This document shows positions 60,490 through 64,000 of a DNA stretch of 64,000 bases, piece by piece. The DNA is taken from positions 4,444,501-4,508,500 of the forward strand of contig NC_018012.1 of the NCBI RefSeq assembly GCF_000227745.2. Reading direction: 5' to 3'. The notes beneath the pieces are model-generated. The model was not told the origin of the DNA and did not search any database. It saw only the letters and a list, made by a program, of their open reading frames with translations. The stretch's first letter is position 1. Each line of letters begins with the position of its first letter. The translations under genes and the position numbers were made by a program. This DNA comes from Thiocystis violascens DSM 198. Its GTDB lineage: Bacteria > Pseudomonadota > Gammaproteobacteria > Chromatiales > Chromatiaceae.

Positions 60490-60722
60490 CAGGGACGGCC
60501 ATCCTCGCGGATGGAGCGGAATTCATCCTCGGTCAAACAGGGCGCGTGCTGACGGCGCTCCAGAATCCGATCGATCGCCGCGACATGCCGTTGGTGACGC
60601 TGGGCGCGCTCGACCGCCTCGCGCATCAGATCGGCGATGATGGCGCTCTTGTTCTGGTCCCTGAATGTTTCGTTGAAGGACTGCTTGATCGCTTCTGGGA
60701 CGCTGAAATTGACGGTGGCCAT
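60489..60722 (-). CDS. VapB-like ribbon-helix-helix antitoxin (orphan)
   Basis: A 77-residue protein with a ribbon-helix-helix DNA-binding N-terminus (ATVNFSVPEAIKQSFNETFR, then SAIIADLMREAVERAQR) and an acidic C-terminal tail (LTEDEFRSIREDGRP) suited to neutralise a toxin. It precedes the truncated PIN toxin with a 1-base overlap, the normal vapBC layout. The IS5-family element inserted 52 bases upstream of its start, so it has probably lost its native promoter. Confidence 0.82.
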   Translation of the reverse strand: MATVNFSVPEAIKQSFNETFRDQNKSAIIADLMREAVERAQRHQRHVAAIDRILERRQHAPCLTEDEFRSIREDGRP

Positions 60723-60774
60723 GGACGCTGCTCTTGCGCGCGCGGCAATGTTGATGATTTCAACAAGAGTCTAA

Positions 60775-61968
60775 GAGGGTGTAGACAAAATCAAACCGTT
60801 GTGGTCAACCGCCGCAGCAGGATGCGCGCCTCCGCCAGCCAAACCCAGGTTTCGGAGACCGCTGGCAGACGGTCATGATGCATGATCAATCGACGGGCAC
60901 GCTCATTCCACGCATGGGTGCGCTCGACAACCCAGCGCTTCGGCAGCGGAACGAAGCCGTCGGCGTTGGCGATCACCACTCGGTCAGGCGCCCCGTCCAC
61001 GTGCCAGGAGCCAACGCTTTTGTTGGCTGGATGGCGCACGACTTCCACGCGGATCGCGTGGGTCTGCTCGGTGGTTTGGGCAAATTGACCGGCGTAGGCG
61101 CTATCGACAAACAGCGTGTTGATCTGGGGGTACTTGGCGGCCGCGTCAGCGACGGCGCCCGAGGCGGCATCGCGGTCCTGAAGATTGGCCGCGACCACGC
61201 TCACCGCCAACACGAACCCCAAGGTATCGACCACCAGGCTGCGCTTGCGCCCCTTGACCTGCTTGCCCGCATCAAAGCCGCTCGGTCCACCCTGCGGCGA
61301 GCCGCGGGTCGATTGCGCATCCAGCACCGCCGCCGTCGGCGCGATCTCACGCCCCTCGCGTTCGCGCCATTGCCCCCGCAGTCGATCATGCATCTGCTCA
61401 AACTTCCCAGCCGCACTCCAACGGCGAAACGTCTTGTAGACATTCTGCCAAGGCGCGAAATCGTGCGGCAGCATCCGCCACGCGCACCCCGTGCGCACCA
61501 CGTAGCAACACGCCTCCAGGATGCTCCGGCGCGACACGCGGGGCGGTTGACCCCGCCCGCCCGGCATCTCAAAGAGAGCGGCGACCAAGTCCCACTCCGC
61601 ATCGGTCAGACAACTTGGGTAGCTTTGGTCGGGGTCGTGGCGACGATGCGCATCCGTATACCCATACCGACGCGGCGTTGCGCGCGCTTGCGCCTCGAGA
61701 CCACTCTCGCCCCGGAGGCGCGTGACGCCCGCCTCCCGCAAGGACTTGCGAATCGTTGCTTCATGAGCCTCGATTCCCGTCCGTGCCGCGAGTTCCCGGG
61801 CAATCTCTGACAGCGTGGAGGTCGGGCGATCCGTGACAATTTGACGCAATACCGCTTGCTCCGCCTCGTGAATCTTGGGGGGACGACCAGCTTTCGACAT
61901 CAGCGCACACCAGCTCAGTTGTAGACTGGTATACAAATAGCAGCTCAATTATTTTTGTCTACACCCTC
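60775..61968 (-). mobile_element. IS5-family insertion sequence, 1194 bases, with TAA target duplication
   Basis: The ends GAGGGTGTAGACAAAA (60775-60790) and TTTTGTCTACACCCTC (61953-61968) are perfect 16-base inverted repeats. TAA flanks the element on both sides (60772-60774 and 61969-61971), a TNA target duplication as in the IS1031/ISL2 type subgroups of IS5. The single transposase gene is intact. Element plus target duplication intact implies a recent insertion. Confidence 0.93.
60791..61900 (-). CDS. IS5-family transposase
   Basis: A 369-residue DDE transposase. An N-terminal helix-turn-helix region (SKAGRPPKIHEAEQAVLRQI, TSTLSEIARELAARTG) precedes the IS5-type domain SCLTDAEWDLVAALFEMPGG, ILEACCYVVRTGCAWRMLPHD and PWQNVYKTFRRW. 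Catalytic residues lie in AVLDAQSTRG, LFVDSAYAG and WVVERTHAWNERARRL. The stop codon abuts the inverted repeat. The ATG at 61900 is chosen; a start at 61948 would lie in the terminal region. The extra N-terminal helix-turn-helix makes it longer than many IS5 transposases. Confidence 0.93.
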   Translation of the reverse strand: MSKAGRPPKIHEAEQAVLRQIVTDRPTSTLSEIARELAARTGIEAHEATIRKSLREAGVTRLRGESGLEAQARATPRRYGYTDAHRRHDPDQSYPSCLTDAEWDLVAALFEMPGGRGQPPRVSRRSILEACCYVVRTGCAWRMLPHDFAPWQNVYKTFRRWSAAGKFEQMHDRLRGQWREREGREIAPTAAVLDAQSTRGSPQGGPSGFDAGKQVKGRKRSLVVDTLGFVLAVSVVAANLQDRDAASGAVADAAAKYPQINTLFVDSAYAGQFAQTTEQTHAIRVEVVRHPANKSVGSWHVDGAPDRVVIANADGFVPLPKRWVVERTHAWNERARRLIMHHDRLPAVSETWVWLAEARILLRRLTTTV

Positions 61969-62061
61969 TAAGCGGAGCCGAAACCTGTGTAAATCTGCGA
62001 ATCAAGACGGCGACTCGCTCGGCGAAAACCGCCGAGCGACCGCGCCGGGCGGGCCATCGCG

Positions 62062-62604
62062 TTAGTCGTCGACCTGACAGATCCCATTGGCGCCATGCTT
62101 GCCGGTGTAGCTGAGGGTGACCGAGTCGTCCGGGTCGATGGCGATGGAGAGCGTGATGCCCGCGCCCGTGGCTTCGTAATAGTCCTTGTTGACCTTCTTG
62201 AGCTTCGCTTGTTTGCCATTCAAAAACACGGGTCCGCCCGCGTCGGCGTGCACCTCGATGTCGCCCGGACAGGTGCCGTTAAAAAATGGGACGCCGCTGG
62301 CCGCCTTGCCACCGCCGCGCACGGGTGCGGTCGACTCGTCTTCCACTCGCTCCAAGGCGTCGAACTGGCCTTGCGGTGTCACGAAGCACTTCCAGGCCCC
62401 GGATTCGCTGCCGACGGTCATGAACACGACGGTGGCGGCTTCGCTGCTCATCATGTCGTAGATCGCTACCTCGGATTTTGGCACGCCTGTCTCCTGCGCC
62501 ATTTTCTTCACGCACAGCTTGGCGGCGGGAGAGGCTTTGTCGATCTGGGCCTGGGCGGCGAGCGGCAGGGCGGCGAGCAGGGCGATGGCAAGAATCGGTT
62601 TCAT
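62062..62604 (-). CDS. Secreted protein of unknown function
   Basis: A 180-residue exported protein. The signal peptide MKPILAIALLAALPLAAQAQ is followed by a mature domain with LCVKKMAQETGVPKSEVAIYD, a Trp-Lys-Cys segment (GAWKCFVT) and the C-terminal GDIEVHADAGGPVFLNGKQAKL and YYEATGAGITLSIAID. Cysteines at about 31, 73, 111 and 176 could form two disulfides. No known domain recognised; periplasmic location likely. It lies 40 bases upstream of a TldD/PmbA-family gene's end on the same strand. Confidence 0.78.
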   Translation of the reverse strand: MKPILAIALLAALPLAAQAQIDKASPAAKLCVKKMAQETGVPKSEVAIYDMMSSEAATVVFMTVGSESGAWKCFVTPQGQFDALERVEDESTAPVRGGGKAASGVPFFNGTCPGDIEVHADAGGPVFLNGKQAKLKKVNKDYYEATGAGITLSIAIDPDDSVTLSYTGKHGANGICQVDD

Positions 62605-62644
62605 GGGTTTTCTCCAAGTGACGGGGATGACGCTTGAGGCCCCT

Positions 62645-64000
62645 TCAGGCCCCGCTGAACTGCACGGCTTCGAACACCAGCGTCGGTGTGCGCAGCGCGG
62701 TATAGGGGAAGGGGTCGTTGCCCACTTCCACCAGGCTGGCGAAGAGGGTCTTGAGGTTGCCGGTGACGATCATGCCGACGACGGGCTCGGCGATTTCGCC
62801 GCCACGGATGATATGACCGTTGAGCCCCTGGGAGAAGGCGCCGGTGGTCGGGTCGGCGTTGCCGCCAGCCCAGGCGGTGACCAGCACGCCGTCGCCGACC
62901 GCGCGGACGATCTCCGCGAGCGCGCGCTCGCCGGGCTGGACGATCTGGTTCGAGGGGTCGCCGGTCGTGACCGGCAGCCCGGTCTTGGCCGCATAGTAGG
63001 TGTCGGCGTAGACGGCCTTGGGGACGCCGCGCTCGATCAGGGTCAAGCGGCGATCGGCGATGCCCTCGCGATCATAGGGGTGGGACTCCAGGCCGCGCGG
63101 GCGCAATGGGTCGTCGATGATGGTGAGCTTGTCGCTGAAGGCCTGGATCTCCATCAGCTTGGGCCAGAAGGACTGGCCCTGCGAGATGTTGCTCGCCGTG
63201 GCCGGGGCGAGCAGGTCGCTGACCAGACGCATCGCGGCGCGCGGCTCGACCACCAGGGTGCCCTTCATGGTCGGTCCCTGGCGGCTGCCCAGACGCGCCC
63301 GTGCCCGCGCCAGGGTTTGCTCGCCGATGCGTGCCGTGCTCGGCAGATCGTCCAGATGCAGACAGGCGGCCCCGTCTTCGCCCTCGGCGCGGCGTTCGCT
63401 GCCGCCCTCACGTTCACCTGGCCCGGTGTCCCGCAAGGAGACCTGCTGGAAGAAGCCGACGCTGGTCTTGCCATAGGCACCGCTGAAGCCGTTGGAGCTG
63501 GCGTCGGCGACGAGCTTCCGGCCGTCCTCGACCGAGCAGATGGTGGAGATCAGCGTCGGTTCGCCACGGACGACCGCCTCCAGCTCGCGGCACCAGGCGA
63601 GACGCTGCTCGCGGGTCAGCTCCGCGACGCGCGGATCGACCAGTTGCAGCCCATCGGCCGGGGCGGTCGGAAACAGCTCCGGCGAGGTGATGCGCCGTTG
63701 AGGATCGGCTTGCAACTGCCGGGTGAGCGGCACCGCCTCGCGGATGAAGTCGCGCAGACGCGCCTCGCGCAGGTCGGTGGTCGAATAAACGCCATAACGG
63801 CCATCGACATAGAGCTTCAGTTCCAGCCCCCGTTTGGTGGAGTCCGAGACGGTCTCCGGTTTGCCGTCGCGAAAGGCATAGCTCAGGCCGCGGTCCTGGA
63901 CGGCCGTCGCCCAGGCGTCATTGGCCCCTGCCGCGCGGGCCATCTCGACCGCCTGCTGGGCGAGCTTCAGCAGGGTGTCGGTTGCTGTCGTGTCGTGATT
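62645..64000 (-). CDS. TldD/PmbA-family protein (5' end beyond the window)
   Basis: At least 451 residues of a third TldD/PmbA-family member, open to the right edge (first visible residues NHDTTATDTLLKLAQQAVEM). It resembles PmbA-type subunits: SDSTKRGLELKLYVDGRYGVYSTTDL near the start, VADASSNGFSGAYGKTSVGFF in the middle, and GLNGHIIRGGEIAEPVVGMIVTGNLKTLFASLVEVGND at the end. I see no HExxxH motif, so it is the non-catalytic type and would need a zinc-bearing partner, presumably encoded beyond the edge. Such paralogues occur beside peptide-modification genes in some genomes. Confidence 0.85.
   Translation of the reverse strand, partial: NHDTTATDTLLKLAQQAVEMARAAGANDAWATAVQDRGLSYAFRDGKPETVSDSTKRGLELKLYVDGRYGVYSTTDLREARLRDFIREAVPLTRQLQADPQRRITSPELFPTAPADGLQLVDPRVAELTREQRLAWCRELEAVVRGEPTLISTICSVEDGRKLVADASSNGFSGAYGKTSVGFFQQVSLRDTGPGEREGGSERRAEGEDGAACLHLDDLPSTARIGEQTLARARARLGSRQGPTMKGTLVVEPRAAMRLVSDLLAPATASNISQGQSFWPKLMEIQAFSDKLTIIDDPLRPRGLESHPYDREGIADRRLTLIERGVPKAVYADTYYAAKTGLPVTTGDPSNQIVQPGERALAEIVRAVGDGVLVTAWAGGNADPTTGAFSQGLNGHIIRGGEIAEPVVGMIVTGNLKTLFASLVEVGNDPFPYTALRTPTLVFEAVQFSGA

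Noticed and set aside
60875-61810. Plus-strand frame of 311 codons inside the IS
   Set aside because: Antisense to the transposase, with no independent protein features.

Overview
High-GC gammaproteobacterial chromosome segment. The order rlmH-maf-rng-yhdP-nitrilase-tldD matches the conserved gammaproteobacterial maf-rng-yhdP-tldD neighbourhood. The style of the signalling and intergenic-repeat content suggests a purple sulfur bacterium (Chromatiaceae), but no photosynthesis or sulfur gene lies in the window, so the family assignment is inference. No rRNA, tRNA or CRISPR array was seen.

Layout. 1-5.7 kb: the end of an unknown gene and an MFS exporter, convergent with a minus-strand trio (GH3-type adenylating ligase, patatin-like lipase, ATP-grasp-like protein split by a frameshift). 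6.0-12.7 kb: a tight plus-strand operon joining a partner-switching module (STAS antagonist, RsbW-like kinase, membrane SpoIIE phosphatase) to two amino-acid-type binding proteins, a dicarboxylate/amino-acid symporter and an Asp/Glu racemase. 12.9-22.5 kb: rlmH, maf, a 16-copy heptamer array, rng, yhdP, nitrilase and tldD. 22.7-26.3 kb: a DUF29 gene translationally coupled to a PLD/helicase/DUF3427 protein. 26.5-30.3 kb: a NarX/NarL-like two-component pair and, on the opposite strand, a diguanylate cyclase coupled to a phosphate-type binding protein.

30.8-45.7 kb: a full chemosensory operon (response regulator, three MCPs, CheY, STAS, CheA, two CheW, CheR, CheD, CheB, GGDEF-EAL). It contains a tandem MCP-CheW duplication with 408 identical bases in the two cheW genes, and a CheA whose linker carries two MshEN-like motifs. 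45.7-51 kb: a dead DUF29 copy, pmbA, and an FAD oxidoreductase-DUF1365-cyclopropane-synthase-like lipid operon. 51-55.4 kb: a PLP decarboxylase, a two-gene module with a JAMM-like motif, a secreted SH3 protein and a GNAT protein. 55.5-60.4 kb: a type III restriction-modification pair between two homologous direct repeats. 60.4-62 kb: a vapBC remnant (antitoxin kept, toxin truncated) and an intact IS5-family element with a TAA target duplication. 62-64 kb: a secreted protein and a third TldD/PmbA-family protein that runs off the edge.

Common themes are partner switching, c-di-GMP signalling and chemosensory control, with an accessory half (from about 45.7 kb) rich in repeats, decayed genes and defence or toxin modules.
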